Assembly: GCA_946478985.1 (NCBI GenBank)
Contig: CAMLDZ010000078.1
Location: 1 to 13,700, forward strand
Origin: an uncultured Solimonas sp.
GTDB taxonomy: Bacteria > Pseudomonadota > Gammaproteobacteria > Nevskiales > Nevskiaceae
Length of the DNA: 13,700 nucleotides
Direction: 5' to 3'
The position numbers and the translations under genes are program-made. Under the pieces are notes generated by a model, which made no database searches, was not told the origin of the DNA, and was given only the letters and a program-made list of their open reading frames with translations. This document shows positions 1 to 6,981 of this stretch, piece by piece. Numbering within the stretch: position 1 is the stretch's first letter; the number at the start of each line of letters is the position of its first letter.

Positions 1-477
1 TTCAACCGCTTCTTCGGCGAGGAGATCGGCCTGGAATGGGAAACCATCCTCACCGAGCGTCTGCATCTGGCAGTGCCCAGCGCGCATCCTTTCTCGCAGC
101 GACCGCGCGTGGCGCTGGCTGAGCTCCAGGACCAGCCCATGGTTTTGTATCCCCGAATGGCGCGCGGCGGCTTCATCGACCACCTGATGCGCCTGTTCCA
201 TCAGCGCAATCTGGCTCCGCGCGTGGTGCAGGAGGTGGACGACGTGGTGACTGCAGTCGCCTTGGTGGCCGCCGGCGTCGGCCTGAGTCTGGTGGTCGAT
301 TCGGTCTGTAACCTGAACCTGCCCGGTGTCAGCTATGTACCGTTGAGCGACAAGGATCGGGCGAGCTTCGACCTGTGCATGATTCATCGTGAAGGCGACG
401 AGTCTCCCCTGCTTCGCGCTTTTCTCTCAGTAGCACGCGCGTCGAAGCGGAATTCACCCTCTGTACGCCAGCGCTAG
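1..477 (+). CDS. LysR-type transcriptional regulator, C-terminal part (5' end outside window)
   Basis: The frame is open from the first base and reads into an effector-binding domain of the LysR family; the N-terminal winged HTH and linker lie to the left. Visible family features are the strand ending LHLAVPSAHPF, the segment QPMVLYPR, the VVQEVDDVVTAVALVAAGVGLSLV stretch (around codons 76-99), which matches the 'e...t.l.lVaaGlGvalvP' region of subdomain II, and the closing strand after VSYVPL. About 158 codons remain, roughly the size expected for the second half of a 300-residue regulator. It converges on the tautomerase gene of the dioxygenase operon, and their stop codons overlap in a CTAG. 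LysR proteins commonly control aromatic meta- and ortho-cleavage genes, and a BenM/CatM-like box lies upstream of the dioxygenase operon, so control of the adjacent genes is a reasonable inference. Effector unknown. Confidence 0.88.
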   Translation, partial: FNRFFGEEIGLEWETILTERLHLAVPSAHPFSQRPRVALAELQDQPMVLYPRMARGGFIDHLMRLFHQRNLAPRVVQEVDDVVTAVALVAAGVGLSLVVDSVCNLNLPGVSYVPLSDKDRASFDLCMIHREGDESPLLRAFLSVARASKRNSPSVRQR

Positions 478-887
478 GCGACGGCGCGTGCACGCACCTC
501 GCCCGCACGTAGCTCGCTGGCGGGCACGCCGCCGATCGCCCAGTTTTCCGGTGCGATCGGCCAGCAACCACCACGGACCATGTGTCGCTCGACACCGAGT
601 TCATTGACGATCAGCTCGGTGAACCCGGCCAGCAGCTGCTGACGCTCGTCAATTGATCGCCCTTCGAGCACCAGGAACTCAAAGTACGGCGCGCTGAGTG
701 AGGCATCCCGGGCCATAACACCGCCAACCGCGACGTGAGCAGCGCGATGTGGCGTGATGAATGCTCGTACGCGTTCGATCGGGCTGTTTAGCACCTGCGC
801 GTACAAGCGACTCGCAGCGAGCAGCAGTGCTTCGCACTGCGCATCCGAGCATGAATTTTCAAGAAGATGGATAACGAGTACGGGCAT
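474..887 (-). CDS. Tautomerase-superfamily protein with two 4-oxalocrotonate tautomerase-like repeats
   Basis: 137 residues starting MPVLVIHLL, so removal of Met would expose the N-terminal proline that is the catalytic base in this superfamily. The protein divides into two similar beta-alpha-beta units: residues 2 to about 56, ending IERVRAFITPH...AVGG, and about 67-121, ending VERHMVRGG...ENWAIGG. The second end is the classic 4-OT closing motif. Single 4-OT subunits are about 62 residues, so this is a fused version, as known in part of the superfamily. The start at 887 is chosen because the reading frame continues upstream only as the shadow of the SDR gene, and because it gives Pro next to Met. 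It is last in the leftward operon, 8 bases after the SDR gene. The likely role is keto-enol tautomerisation of a meta-cleavage product (2-hydroxymuconate to 2-oxo-3-hexenedioate type), but substrate is inferred from context only. Confidence 0.85.
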   Translation of the reverse strand: MPVLVIHLLENSCSDAQCEALLLAASRLYAQVLNSPIERVRAFITPHRAAHVAVGGVMARDASLSAPYFEFLVLEGRSIDERQQLLAGFTELIVNELGVERHMVRGGCWPIAPENWAIGGVPASELRAGEVRARAVA

Positions 888-895
888 GGCGGACC

Positions 896-1648
896 TCAGG
901 GCAGGCCGCGACGGCGACCCGCGTCCATGAACAAGGTGCTGCCGGCCAGCGCGTTGGCCTCTGGTGCCAGCAGCGTCTGCACCATCCAGGCGATCTGTTC
1001 TACCGTGGTGAATTCGCCGATCGCGGACTCCGCTCGCATCGTATCGAGCACTTGGTCTGTGCTGCCGCCGTCCCGGCATGCGCGATCCGTTGCAACGCGA
1101 CGCACACGCTCGGTATCCGCCGGGCCAGGCGCCAGCAAATGCGCCGTGATGCCGCGCGGCCCATAAGCCCACGACAGCTGTCGCATGAGATTGGCCAAGG
1201 CCGCGTTGGCGACCCCGGCGGTCGCCGCGTAGGCAGTCGGCTCGAAACCGTAGTGCCCGCCGATGGCCACCACGCGTGCACCGCGGAGCAGATGTGCATC
1301 AACCGCGCGCAGCAGGCGTAGCATGCCGGCGACCTTGATGTTGACGGCGTCGACGATGGCCTGCGTCGGCACCCCGAGCACACCGCCCGCCGTTGCAACA
1401 CCAGGACCATGCACCAGCATCCGCACCGGGCGGTCGATGGCGGCCCGGATCACCTCGACGGCCTCGTCGGTGGCGATGTCGCACACACAAGCCGACGCAC
1501 CTTCGCAGCCGTCAACCAGCTGTTTCAGTGATTGCTGCGACCGGGCGACCGCCAGCACCTTGAGCCCCGCACCCGTCAGGCGACGGACGATGTGTTGCCC
1601 CATCGCACCGGTACCGCCGACGACGACCGCGATCTCCTGCCTGGACAT
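896..1648 (-). CDS. SDR-family oxidoreductase-like protein lacking the canonical catalytic Ser and Lys
   Basis: 250 residues with a Rossmann fold of the short-chain dehydrogenase/reductase type. The nucleotide-binding loop is GGTGAMG (residues 11-17). The acidic residue after beta-3 is in CDI (D57), followed by the strand MLVHGPG (77-83, where NNAG is usual) and the conserved helix-4 Asn at N103. The active-site Tyr is Y140 in AYAATAG, but the Lys expected four residues later is A144, and the Ser expected in VVAIGGHYG is Gly (130/131). Length is normal for a classical SDR (about 250). It may therefore be a dehydrogenase with altered chemistry or a non-catalytic relative. The gene sits 6 bases after the dioxygenase stop and 8 before the tautomerase, with no clear Shine-Dalgarno site, so translation is probably coupled. 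In the pathway it might act on a ring-cleavage product or a diol; unproven. Confidence 0.85.
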   Translation of the reverse strand: MSRQEIAVVVGGTGAMGQHIVRRLTGAGLKVLAVARSQQSLKQLVDGCEGASACVCDIATDEAVEVIRAAIDRPVRMLVHGPGVATAGGVLGVPTQAIVDAVNIKVAGMLRLLRAVDAHLLRGARVVAIGGHYGFEPTAYAATAGVANAALANLMRQLSWAYGPRGITAHLLAPGPADTERVRRVATDRACRDGGSTDQVLDTMRAESAIGEFTTVEQIAWMVQTLLAPEANALAGSTLFMDAGRRRGLP

Positions 1649-1654
1649 CGCGGT

Positions 1655-2587
1655 TCAGGTCAGCACGGTCAGGAAGCTTTCGCGAGGCGTATTGTCTTGC
1701 GAGAACGTGGCAGCGCCGAGTTCGGTGGTATCCCAGACCAGCGTCGGGGTGTCCGGATAATGGACATAGCCTTCGGCAAAGACTTCATTGCGGTTGCCCG
1801 ACGGGTCGAAGAAGTAGATCGTCGATCCGCGGGTAACTCCGTGACGGTTGGGGCCGACGTCGACGGGGATGCGGTATTTGCCGATCTTGTCGGCAGCTTT
1901 GATGACGTCGTGCGCAGATTCGAGCAGGAACGAGACATGATGGAAGAGCCCAGCCGCAGGCTGCAGCACGAAGGCGATGTCGTGCGGCTTGGTCGAACAG
2001 GTCAGGAACACCGCCAGCGACGCCTTGCTCTCGTGATCGATCAGCTTCTCGGACAGATCAAACTCGAAGACTTCAGTGAAAAGCCTGACATTGTCGTCGA
2101 TATTGATGCCGCCCAGCAGCAGGTGATCGAGCCGGTTGATGTTGAAACCGCGAATGATGCCTTCGTCTGGAATCACACCAGGATTGAGCGTGCCCAGCGT
2201 ATTGCCGACCTGCTCTTTCTCGGCGTAGAGCTGCATGGTGTGGCCGCTGGGCAACACAAACTGCAGACGGCGGCCGCTCTTGGGATAGACGCCGGCGGCG
2301 ATGCGCTGCACCGTCAGCCCGAAGGCCTGAATCTTCGCTTCCAGCTGCGTCAGTGTGCGATCGTCATAGACCTTGAACGCGAAATAGTCGATGCCCGGGG
2401 AGTCCGCCTGGCGCAGGATGATCGAGTGATGATCATGCTCGTCCCAAGCCTTGTAGTAGACCCGTCCCTCGGCGTCTTCCATCACCTCGTGCAGACCCAT
2501 GCGGTCGCCATAGTGGCGACGCGACAGCTGCATGTCCATGACGCGAATGGCCACCTCGCCAACGCGCAGTACGCCACGTAGAGACAT
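1655..2587 (-). CDS. Catechol 2,3-dioxygenase (extradiol, XylE-type, vicinal oxygen chelate family)
   Basis: 310 residues, closely matching the layout of the 307-residue Pseudomonas XylE enzyme from start (MSLRGVLRVG...VMDM) to the identical last five residues (TVLT preceded by F/L). It cleaves catechol or a substituted catechol next to the diol, giving 2-hydroxymuconate semialdehyde or an analogue; Fe(II)-dependent, cytosolic. Two VOC modules are seen. The iron ligands are H155 (in LDHLLL), H217 (in LFHHVSF) and E268 (in NRNEVF). The second-sphere residues H202 (KPHDIAF), H249 and Y258 correspond to XylE H199, H246 and Y255. The start at 2587 is fixed by an AGGAG 7 bases upstream and by family alignment; an in-frame extension to 2707 has no support. 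It is the first gene of the leftward operon and is divergent from the Rieske gene, with a LysR box between. Precise substrate not determinable here. Confidence 0.95.
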   Translation of the reverse strand: MSLRGVLRVGEVAIRVMDMQLSRRHYGDRMGLHEVMEDAEGRVYYKAWDEHDHHSIILRQADSPGIDYFAFKVYDDRTLTQLEAKIQAFGLTVQRIAAGVYPKSGRRLQFVLPSGHTMQLYAEKEQVGNTLGTLNPGVIPDEGIIRGFNINRLDHLLLGGINIDDNVRLFTEVFEFDLSEKLIDHESKASLAVFLTCSTKPHDIAFVLQPAAGLFHHVSFLLESAHDVIKAADKIGKYRIPVDVGPNRHGVTRGSTIYFFDPSGNRNEVFAEGYVHYPDTPTLVWDTTELGAATFSQDNTPRESFLTVLT

Positions 2588-2594
2588 CGGGCTT

Positions 2595-2599
2595 CTCCT
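2595..2599 (-). promoter_or_regulatory. Ribosome binding site of the catechol 2,3-dioxygenase gene
   Basis: AGGAG on the minus strand, 7 bases before the ATG at 2587. It decides this start over the longer in-frame possibility beginning near 2707, whose added 40 residues are Arg/Ala-rich and do not resemble the family. Confidence 0.8.
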
Positions 2600-2702
2600 G
2601 TTGTCGGCCGGTTCTTGCCGAGCCGTGTGAGCTTGTTTGCCGGGCTTGCGCCTGGCCCGCCGCCGTGCCGCATCGGCTTCTGCAAGCAAGGTAGTAAGCG
2701 CG

Positions 2703-2742
2703 ATCAATACCGTCTAATACCTTTGGCACTTTCATCAATACC
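2703..2742. repeat. Three helically phased AATACC direct repeats in the divergent promoter region
   Basis: AATACC occurs at 2706-2711, 2716-2721 and 2737-2742, offsets of 10, 21 and 31 bases, so all three fall on one face of the helix. The outer two are part of a longer 9-base repeat, ATCAATACC (2703-2711 and 2734-2742). The third copy forms the left half of the ATAC-N7-GTAT palindrome described next. This is the arrangement expected of half-sites for an oligomeric regulator such as a LysR tetramer; an alternative is the MalT-like regulator encoded downstream, whose class also uses direct repeats. Together with the LysR box and a 6-bp inverted repeat this accounts for the structured part of the 338-base space at 2588-2925; I see no convincing -35/-10 pair for either direction. 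Confidence 0.55.
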
Positions 2743-2752
2743 TGATCGGTAT
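2738..2752. promoter_or_regulatory. Candidate LysR-family operator, ATAC-N7-GTAT
   Basis: The 15 bases read ATACCTGATCGGTAT, a perfect ATAC-N7-GTAT. That is the published consensus for the LysR regulators BenM and CatM of aromatic catabolism and a good T-N11-A LysR box. It lies 151 bases from the dioxygenase start and 174 from the Rieske start, so one bound regulator could serve both directions. A near copy lies at 6883-6897. The LysR protein ending at 477 is the obvious candidate ligand; this is inference. Confidence 0.6.
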
Positions 2753-2807
2753 CGGTTTCCAGGCCTGCCTGCGGGTTTAGTAATCGCCAGCGAGCGGTGC
2801 TTTGGCA

Positions 2808-2824
2808 CCCTCCGTTTGGGAGGG
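2808..2824. repeat. Short inverted repeat CCCTCC/GGAGGG upstream of the Rieske gene
   Basis: Six-base perfect arms (2808-2813 and 2819-2824) with a 5-base loop, in a stretch rich in CCTCC/GGAGG words extending to about 2850. It could be a small hairpin in the 5' leader of the Rieske mRNA or a protein site; no T tract follows, so it is not a terminator. Confidence 0.35.
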
Positions 2825-2914
2825 AGAACTTTCACTCCTGCCCTCCTAGAGTCATGCCTCCGGCATCGCGCCGGGATCGCCACCACACGCGCTGCGAAGT
2901 CAGGGCGCGGCAGC

Positions 2915-2921
2915 AAGGAGG
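2915..2921 (+). promoter_or_regulatory. Ribosome binding site of the Rieske oxygenase gene
   Basis: AAGGAGG, 4 bases before the ATG at 2926. It fixes the start and excludes the in-frame extension back to 2797, which would translate the promoter region. Confidence 0.85.
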
Positions 2922-2925
2922 AAGT

Positions 2926-3990
2926 ATGTTTATCAAGAACGCGTGGTATTGCGCGGGCTGGGACTATCAGGTCTCGCAAGGCAAGGACGCACTGGTCGCA
3001 CGCAAGATCGCCGGCACGCGTGTCGTGCTGTACCGCAAGCTTGGCGGTCAGGTTGTTGCGATGGAAGACCAGTGTCCGCATCGCCAGGCGGCGCTGTCGC
3101 TGGGCCGCAAGGAGGGTGACGCGCTGCGCTGCATGTATCACGGCCTCAAGTTCGAAGCCAACGGTGCCTGCTCGGAGATCCCCAATGTCGAGAAGGTTCC
3201 GGGCCATATCTGTGTGCGCACCTTCCCGGTCGTCGAGAAGGACAACTGGATCTGGGTGTGGATGGGCGACCCGGGCAAGGCCGACCCTGCCCTAATCTGC
3301 CACGCCGTCGGTCCCAGCGACCCCCATTACCTGACGCGGCCGAGCTACATCCAGGTCAAGGCGAACTATCTGCTCGAGAACGCCAATCTGGCCGATCTTT
3401 CGCACAGTTCGTTCACGCATGACGCCACCATTGCGATGGGCTGGGCACAGGCGCGGGCCAAGCCGGAACACAAGATCATTCCGCGCGGAATCAAGACCGA
3501 CTACTGGGTCCGCAATGTGCCGGTACCGAAGTTCGTCGCCCACCTGTTCCCGCCGGACTTCCTTTGTGATGCCAACTTCGACATCACGCAGACCGTCCCC
3601 TGCAACTGGATGCTGCACTTCCGCGTGTTCACCGCCGGTATGGCGACCGAGGGCGAGTCCGACGGTCATCTGGTGCTGGACTCCTGGAGCTGCCAGGCGA
3701 TCACGCCGCGTGACGAGGAGTCCGTCGATTACTACTACTCCTGGGGTGTCAGCCACAGCACCGCACAGCCCGGCCTAGCGGACCTGCTGAAGGAAGGGCT
3801 CGACGCGGCGTTTGCCGAAGACAAGCGCATGCTCGAAGCGCAGCAGGAGCGGCTCAAGGAAAATCCGCATTTCCGGCAGATGGGAATCGGCGCGGCCGAC
3901 GCAGGTCCGGCGAAGATGCAGCGTGTCATCGACGAAATGCTGGCGCAGGAGCAGCGCGAGGCCAGTGAAATGGCAGCCGCAGCCGGCTAA
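2926..3990 (+). CDS. Rieske non-heme iron oxygenase, VanA-like (aromatic O-demethylase/hydroxylase oxygenase component)
   Basis: 354 residues, near the size of vanillate O-demethylase oxygenase subunits, and similar to them end to end (KNAWYCAGW start; MQRVIDEMLAQEQ close). The N-terminal Rieske [2Fe-2S] domain has C50-x-H52 and C69-x2-H72 (CPHRQA, CMYHG). The catalytic domain carries the mononuclear-iron motif DLSHSSFTH with H160 and H165, preceded by bridging D157, and a likely third ligand D299 in AFAEDKRMLE. It would activate O2 to demethylate or hydroxylate an aromatic substrate, using electrons from a VanB-like ferredoxin reductase that is not in the window. It is monocistronic, divergent from the dioxygenase operon and followed by a strong hairpin. 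The product would plausibly be a catechol for the neighbouring dioxygenase. The family is certain; the substrate is not, and vanillate itself should not be assumed. Confidence 0.93.
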   Translation: MFIKNAWYCAGWDYQVSQGKDALVARKIAGTRVVLYRKLGGQVVAMEDQCPHRQAALSLGRKEGDALRCMYHGLKFEANGACSEIPNVEKVPGHICVRTFPVVEKDNWIWVWMGDPGKADPALICHAVGPSDPHYLTRPSYIQVKANYLLENANLADLSHSSFTHDATIAMGWAQARAKPEHKIIPRGIKTDYWVRNVPVPKFVAHLFPPDFLCDANFDITQTVPCNWMLHFRVFTAGMATEGESDGHLVLDSWSCQAITPRDEESVDYYYSWGVSHSTAQPGLADLLKEGLDAAFAEDKRMLEAQQERLKENPHFRQMGIGAADAGPAKMQRVIDEMLAQEQREASEMAAAAG

Positions 3991-4005
3991 GCAAGTCATA
4001 CCGGA

Positions 4006-4035
4006 TGGCGGCCCATCGTTGCTGATGGGCCGCCA
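4006..4035. other. Perfect 12-bp inverted repeat after the Rieske gene
   Basis: TGGCGGCCCATC (4006-4017), a 6-base loop, then the exact reverse complement (4024-4035). The stem would be very stable. It starts 15 bases after the Rieske stop and 103 before the MalT-like regulator start. No run of T follows on either strand, so it may be a Rho-type or imperfect terminator, or an mRNA 3' end protector, rather than a standard intrinsic terminator. Confidence 0.6.
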
Positions 4036-4137
4036 GCACGGCTTTGCGCATGCATTCACAGACCCGTGTGCGGACTGCACTTCGATGAGCGCAAACCGCA
4101 GTTGAAGGGTACGTAGCCTCCCCTCAGAATCCCGCGA

Positions 4138-6879
4138 ATGTGGCTGCCCTCCCCGTCCTGGACGACCAATGCAACCAAGCTGCTGCCGCCCAAGCAGCGA
4201 ATCCGGCTTGTTAACCGCACACGTATTGCCGAGAAAGCTGACGAATACCTGGAGGGTCGCCTGCTGCTGGTCTCGGCGCCTGCCGGCTACGGCAAGACCA
4301 GCACCCTGATCCAGTTGCATGAGCGCCTGCGCACCCGCGGTGCGGCCGTGGCCTGGCTCAGTATCGATGCCGACGACAACGACGTCGTCCGCTTCGCCGC
4401 GCATCTGGTCGACACCATCTCCCGCACCGGGCTGGTTCTCGATACGCGCAACGACGGCCCGTTGGGCACGCACGCATCGGCACAGCACGGCCTGGATTCG
4501 GCGCCGTCAGCCACCTCGCTGAAGACCGAGCTGCTTAATGCGCTGGCGGCGCTGCAGACGGATCTGTACTTGTTTCTCGATGATCTGCATCTGCTGCGGG
4601 ATGCGGGCGTCATCGATCTGATTTCCGCCTTGCTGCTGGCACCGCTGGACTCGCTGCATCTGATCGTCGCCGCCCGCGAAGTACCGGCGCTGCCGCTTGC
4701 ACGTCTGCGTGCCCATGGCAGTCTCCATGAGCTGGAACTTGGCGACCTGGCCTTTTCCGATGAGGAAGCAGCGGCGCTGGCCAGTGACGATTCCATGGTG
4801 CATCTGACACCGGAGCAGATCCGCGCGCTCAGGCGCAAAACCGAAGGCTGGCCTGCCAGCCTGCAAATGGCGCTGATCGCAGTCCGCGCCGCGCCCGACC
4901 CGGCACGCTTTCTCGATTGCTTCGCTGGCACGGATCGTGCGGTCGCCGGCTTCCTGATCGACGAGGTGCTGCGCCATCAGCCGCAGCATGTTCAGGACTT
5001 CCTGCTCGGCACAGCGCTGCTCGCCCGCTTCAACGCTGCATTGGTCAACGCGATCCTCGGCCGCACCGATGCGCGGGAGATGATCGACTACTGCGAAACG
5101 CACAATCTATTCGTGTTCTCGCTCGATCGGGACCGGCACTGGTATCGCTACCATCACCTGTTCGCCGAACTGCTCCGTCAGCGCGCCCACGAAACTCAAG
5201 CCGAGCGCGCGGCCTCGATCCATGCCCGGGCCTGCGCATGGCTGGCTTGCAATGGGCATCCCATCGACGCGATCGATCATGCGTTCGCAATCGGCGATAC
5301 GGCGCGCGCCGGCGAACTGGTCGACATGGTCAGTGCCAGCCTGTTCGCCAGTGGACAGACCGCCACGCTCAACGCCTATGCCCAGCGCCTGCCGCCGGCA
5401 GTCATGAAGGCGCTGCCGCGCCTGCAGCTTGAAGTGGTCTGGGAGCAGATCATCCGCTGGCGCTTCGACGAGGCACGCGACAGCCTGCTCGAGATCTGCC
5501 AGCAGCTACAGCGCTCGACGCTACGGGATGCCGAGATTCAGGCTTTGCGGCAGAAGCTGGCACATCGTGACGTGATGATGCGCACCTTCACCGATCAGCT
5601 CGACGCCCTGGAGGAAGAAGGTCGTACCTGGATCAACGAGTACGGCCTGCGCGATGGCTTCATGAGTCTGTCGATACGCACCGCGCTGCTGATGAGCCGG
5701 CGGGAGGCATTCGACACCACGATGACGCAGGCGGAATGGGAAGGGTTGCGCGAGCAGTTCATCGACGCCCGCGCGATCTACGGCACGGTCTTCCTCGATA
5801 CCGTCGTCGGCAAAACCTTGCACCTGCGCGGCGAACTCAAGCTGGCGGATGCCGCATTGCGGCAGGCGTATGCCAGCGCGGTGCGCCTGCATGGCGAAGC
5901 ATCCAGCTACGCGGCCATGCCAGCCAGCGAGCTGATCGCCCTGCACTACGAATGCAATGATCTCACTGCGGCGCGTGCCGGACTCGATCGCATGCAGAGC
6001 CTGTCCGCCGCCTTCGGCCTGCCGGATTCGGTGATCGCGCGCTATCGCACGCAGGCGCGCCTGCACCTGATCGATGGTCGTCACGCCGATGCACATAGAA
6101 CCCTCGACAATGCCAGCCATACAGCGGAGCAGTATCGACTGCCACGCTTGCAGGCCTGCGTGGTCCGCGAACGGATCAGCTTGCTGATCGCCGAGGGCCA
6201 GCCTCGCGATGCGCTTCAGTTGACGGGCGATCCTCGCTACCGGGAAGGGTTTGCGCGTGTCGTGCCCGGCCGGCGCGCCACCCGGCTGCAACTGCAGTAC
6301 GCCCTGAGCTTGGCGCGCCTTCATGCCGAATCAGGCGATATCGCACAGGGACTGACGCTGATGAGACGCTGGCTCGGCCACCTGCGCGACCGCCAGACTC
6401 CCGGGGAAACCATTGAGGTTTTGTTGAGCCTCGCACTTCTGCAACTGCGCGGCGGGGATGTTCGCGCCGCGCAACGCAGCCTGCTCGACGCGCTACGCCT
6501 CAAGGTCGTTCATGGCTACGTCCGCCTGTTTCTCGATGCCAGCCCTGAGTTGGCGGACATGCTGGCCACTCTTGAGGCCCTGCAGAGCGACGCCGCGCTG
6601 GTGCAGGCGCCTCGGCCGCAAGTGACGGAATGCACGCCGACGGCGGACGTCATCGATTCCGAAGCGGGCGGTGCGCTCACGCACAAGGAAGTACGGATCT
6701 TGCGCCTGAGCGCTCAACATCTGACCACTTCGGAAATTGCGCAACAGCTTGGCGTCGTGGACACCACCGTCAAATGGTATTGGCGCCGGATCTACGCAAA
6801 GTTGGGCGTGCATCGCCGCACCGCAGCAGTCCGTGAAGCCGCACTGCGGGGCTTGATCAGAGAGGGTTCTGCAGACTGA
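4138..6879 (+). CDS. MalT-like STAND ATPase transcriptional regulator with C-terminal LuxR HTH
   Basis: 913 residues with the typical size and order of large LuxR/MalT-type activators. It has an N-terminal lead TTNATKLLPPKQ, a Walker A APAGYGKT (47-54), the family motif AWLSID (72-77) and a Walker B YLFLDDLH (144-151). Then come the conserved EGWPASLQ and YHHLFAELL segments, a long helical repeat (TPR-like) sensor region, and a LuxR/GerE HTH at about 846-906 (LTHKEVRIL... TSEIAQQL...TVKWYW...KLGV). The recognition-helix region TVKWYWRRIY differs from the usual TVKxHLxNIY. ATG 4138 is the first possible start, since an in-frame TAG lies at 4114-4116; no clear Shine-Dalgarno site is present. 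Such proteins bind ATP and an inducer, oligomerise and activate promoters (MalT, AlkS, AcoK). Position beside the Rieske gene suggests a role in this locus; inducer unknown. Confidence 0.93.
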   Translation: MWLPSPSWTTNATKLLPPKQRIRLVNRTRIAEKADEYLEGRLLLVSAPAGYGKTSTLIQLHERLRTRGAAVAWLSIDADDNDVVRFAAHLVDTISRTGLVLDTRNDGPLGTHASAQHGLDSAPSATSLKTELLNALAALQTDLYLFLDDLHLLRDAGVIDLISALLLAPLDSLHLIVAAREVPALPLARLRAHGSLHELELGDLAFSDEEAAALASDDSMVHLTPEQIRALRRKTEGWPASLQMALIAVRAAPDPARFLDCFAGTDRAVAGFLIDEVLRHQPQHVQDFLLGTALLARFNAALVNAILGRTDAREMIDYCETHNLFVFSLDRDRHWYRYHHLFAELLRQRAHETQAERAASIHARACAWLACNGHPIDAIDHAFAIGDTARAGELVDMVSASLFASGQTATLNAYAQRLPPAVMKALPRLQLEVVWEQIIRWRFDEARDSLLEICQQLQRSTLRDAEIQALRQKLAHRDVMMRTFTDQLDALEEEGRTWINEYGLRDGFMSLSIRTALLMSRREAFDTTMTQAEWEGLREQFIDARAIYGTVFLDTVVGKTLHLRGELKLADAALRQAYASAVRLHGEASSYAAMPASELIALHYECNDLTAARAGLDRMQSLSAAFGLPDSVIARYRTQARLHLIDGRHADAHRTLDNASHTAEQYRLPRLQACVVRERISLLIAEGQPRDALQLTGDPRYREGFARVVPGRRATRLQLQYALSLARLHAESGDIAQGLTLMRRWLGHLRDRQTPGETIEVLLSLALLQLRGGDVRAAQRSLLDALRLKVVHGYVRLFLDASPELADMLATLEALQSDAALVQAPRPQVTECTPTADVIDSEAGGALTHKEVRILRLSAQHLTTSEIAQQLGVVDTTVKWYWRRIYAKLGVHRRTAAVREAALRGLIREGSAD

Positions 6880-6882
6880 CCG

Positions 6883-6897
6883 ATACTTGATCGGCAT
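6883..6897. promoter_or_regulatory. Second LysR-box-like site, ATAC-N7-GCAT, between the two LuxR-type genes
   Basis: ATACTTGATCGGCAT matches the site at 2738-2752 at 13 of 15 positions, including six of the seven spacer bases. Overlapping it is a perfect palindrome CTTGAT-CGGC-ATCAAG (6886-6901). It begins 4 bases after the stop of the MalT-like gene and 85 before the start of the small LuxR gene. An AATACC word, as in the phased repeats, recurs at 6974-6979, just before that start. It is best read as an operator for the small regulator gene, shared with the catabolic promoters. Confidence 0.5.
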
Positions 6898-6981
6898 CAA
6901 GTTTCTTGCCAATGAGTATTGGACCGTATACCAGACGCGGCGTAATTTGAGGATGGATCCACCGACCCCGCGCAATACCTT

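Noticed and set aside
1532..2581. 349-codon open frame on the plus strand
   Set aside because: It lies antisense over the well-supported catechol 2,3-dioxygenase gene; its product resembles no family and is the usual shadow in GC-rich DNA.
2808..2850. GGAGGG/CCTCC words as MalT boxes
   Set aside because: The words only loosely resemble the GGGGA(T/G)GAGG pattern, and have no regular spacing, so I do not call regulator sites there.
2797..2925. 43-residue N-terminal extension of the Rieske protein
   Set aside because: An AAGGAGG lies 4 bases before ATG 2926 and the family starts at FIKNAWY; the extension would translate the promoter region.
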